NCBI GenBank assembly: GCA_022842905.1
Contig: JALHOS010000028.1
Span: 1 to 34,815 of the forward strand
DNA length: 34,815 bases
DNA from: Myxococcaceae bacterium
GTDB lineage: Bacteria > Myxococcota > Myxococcia > Myxococcales > Myxococcaceae
Direction of reading: 5' to 3'
Position numbers and translations under genes: made by a program. This document shows, in pieces, positions 33,955 through 34,815 of the stretch (its first letter is position 1; each line of letters begins with the position of its first letter). The notes beneath the pieces were generated by a model. That model had not been told where the DNA came from. It did no database searches and worked only from the letters and a program-made list of their open reading frames with translations.

Positions 33955-34815
33955 ATGGCGGCCCGGCAGCAGAAGTCCAAGCGCGGTGAGTCGCTCACTG
34001 CGCGGGCGCGCGCGTTGGACACGGCCAAGCGGCAGCCCGCCCGGCCGGTGGGCGTCGCTGCGTCGCTTCGGCGCGACGTGTCGTCGGCCAAGTCCTCGGC
34101 GCCCTCCGCAGCCGACAAGGTCGCGGCGCGCCTGGGTTCGTTGACGCGGCAGACGGCGACCTCGACGGCGCGCGCCGCTGAGCGCTCAGCAGCGCCCAGC
34201 GCGGTGGCTTCGTCGTCGTCGCTGCCACGTCGACCGCAGGTCACCGCCGCGCCCAGCGGCGTCCCGTCCGTGACTCGGCAGAAGGTCGCTTCGGGACTGG
34301 CGTCGAAGGGCTCGGCGGACGTCACGGCTTCGAGCGCACGCACCGCGAACGGCCCGGGCCGATCGTCGACCGACGCTCGTGCGGCGTCCTCAGCTGGAGG
34401 CTCCGCAGCGTCCCGCGTCCTCGAGCGCGGGACTTCGTCGACGACGCGCGCCGGAGGAGTGGCCACGGGTGCCGGTGCGTCGCCCTCACCCGGAGGCTCC
34501 GCAGCGTCTCGCGGCGTCGAGCGCGGGACTTCGTCGGCCACGCGCGGCGGCGGAACGGCGACGGGTGCCGGCGCTTCTGCTTCGGCTGGTGGTTCGGCAG
34601 CGTCGCGAGGCTCCGAGCGTGGGACTTCCTCGGCCACGCGCCCTGGAGGATCGGCGACGGGTGCCGGCGCTTCTGCTTCGGCTGGCGGTTCGGCAGCGTC
34701 GCGCGGCTCCGAGCGTGGGACTTCGTCGGCCACGCGCGGCGGCGGAACGGCGACGGGTGCCGGCGCTTCTGGTTCGGCAGCGTCGCGAGGCTCCGAGCGG
34801 GGCTCTGAGTCGGCC
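33955..34815 (+). CDS. Basic, Ser/Ala/Gly-rich repeat protein, 3' truncated by the window edge
   Basis: ATG 33955 has GAGAGGAGC five bases upstream and starts 11 bases after the metK stop. The frame is open through the last base (287 codons so far). Residues 1-~140 are basic and helical or disordered, beginning M-A-A-R-Q-Q-K-S-K-R-G-E-S. From about residue 150 the protein is a tandem 32-residue repeat containing S-A-A-S-R-G-S-E-R-G-T-S-S-A-T-R and T-G-A-G-A-S. There is no signal peptide. The start context GGAGCCGCCATGGC is identical to that of the basic protein at 30403. Function unknown. The minus strand is also open here but overlaps metK and lacks a ribosome site. Confidence 0.75.
   Translation, partial: MAARQQKSKRGESLTARARALDTAKRQPARPVGVAASLRRDVSSAKSSAPSAADKVAARLGSLTRQTATSTARAAERSAAPSAVASSSSLPRRPQVTAAPSGVPSVTRQKVASGLASKGSADVTASSARTANGPGRSSTDARAASSAGGSAASRVLERGTSSTTRAGGVATGAGASPSPGGSAASRGVERGTSSATRGGGTATGAGASASAGGSAASRGSERGTSSATRPGGSATGAGASASAGGSAASRGSERGTSSATRGGGTATGAGASGSAASRGSERGSESA
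34402..34815 (+). repeat. 96-bp in-frame tandem repeat, at least 4.4 copies
   Basis: Units start at 34402, 34498, 34594, 34690 and 34774, each opening with codons for Ser-Ala-Ala-Ser-Arg. The first three are 96 bp, the fourth is 84 bp through a 12-bp in-frame deletion, and the fifth is cut by the window edge. Units 2-4 are nearly identical over long stretches while unit 1 is more diverged. Confidence 0.95.

Noticed and set aside
33870-34733. Minus-strand open frame of 287 codons with Glu/Pro/Ala repeats
   Set aside because: It is the antisense reading of the plus-strand 96-bp repeats. It overlaps the metK 3' end by 74 bases and has no ribosome site, while the plus frame has a strong one in perfect position.
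34402-34815. CRISPR-like array
   Set aside because: The repeats are contiguous, in frame and without spacers, so this is a coding minisatellite. No cas gene is present.
1-34815. tRNA or rRNA genes
   Set aside because: No stretch with T-loop and acceptor-stem signatures was noticed by eye. A dedicated tRNA scan was not possible here.

Overview
The window is high-GC DNA with strong G/C at third codon positions and dense gene packing. Several gene pairs share GTGA or ATGA stop/start overlaps. Many exported proteins are lipoproteins with low-complexity D-G/A-G spacers, and one carries MopE-type DDDCDG motifs. Together with a branched-chain 2-oxoacid dehydrogenase E1 pair that looks myxobacterial, this points to a myxobacterium (Myxococcota, probably suborder Cystobacterineae). 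The species cannot be told from the sequence alone.

Layout. 1-3962 (+): the 3' end of a large helical-repeat protein, then the E1-alpha and E1-beta subunits. 3973-8826 (-): a 1617-residue lipoprotein built almost only of 18 BIg2-like Ig repeats. 9029-12697: an exported beta-propeller protein, a coupled ankyrin/Nudix pair on the minus strand, and a lipoprotein with three MopE motifs followed by a predicted seven-bladed propeller. 12742-17431 (-): a complete biotin operon bioB-bioF-bioA-bioD plus a trailing CheY-like receiver. Upstream of bioB is an excellent BirA-type operator overlapping a TTGACA -35 element. 17560-18726 (+): a divergent radical SAM protein with an N-terminal auxiliary-cluster Cys set. 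18703-20767 (-): a sterol-desaturase-family membrane oxidase coupled to a tiny secreted protein, a decayed copy of the bioB/bioF junction, and a HEVGH metallopeptidase.

20921-26942 (-): a lipoprotein that I read as TULIP (BPI/LBP-like), an exported SNase-like nuclease, two tiny ORFs linked by GTGA overlaps to each other and to a GroEL paralogue with no GroES and no GGM tail, and an SPFH/band-7 membrane protein. 27089-30403 (-): a compact four-gene operon made of a Lys/Pro-rich basic protein, a divergent Sua5/YrdC protein, a PEP-synthase-like ATP-grasp plus phosphohistidine protein, and a helical protein that may be its detached third domain. 30523 onward: RadA (+), a small lipoprotein (-) with a convincing terminator, MetK (+), and a repeat-rich basic protein running off the right edge.

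The best candidates for something undescribed are the 27089-30403 operon (a split phosphotransferase with a Sua5-like partner), the groEL-ORF-ORF-nuclease chain, and the BPI-like lipoprotein. The bioB/bioF relic is a clear evolutionary scar. All functional calls come from reading motifs by eye; no database search was run.
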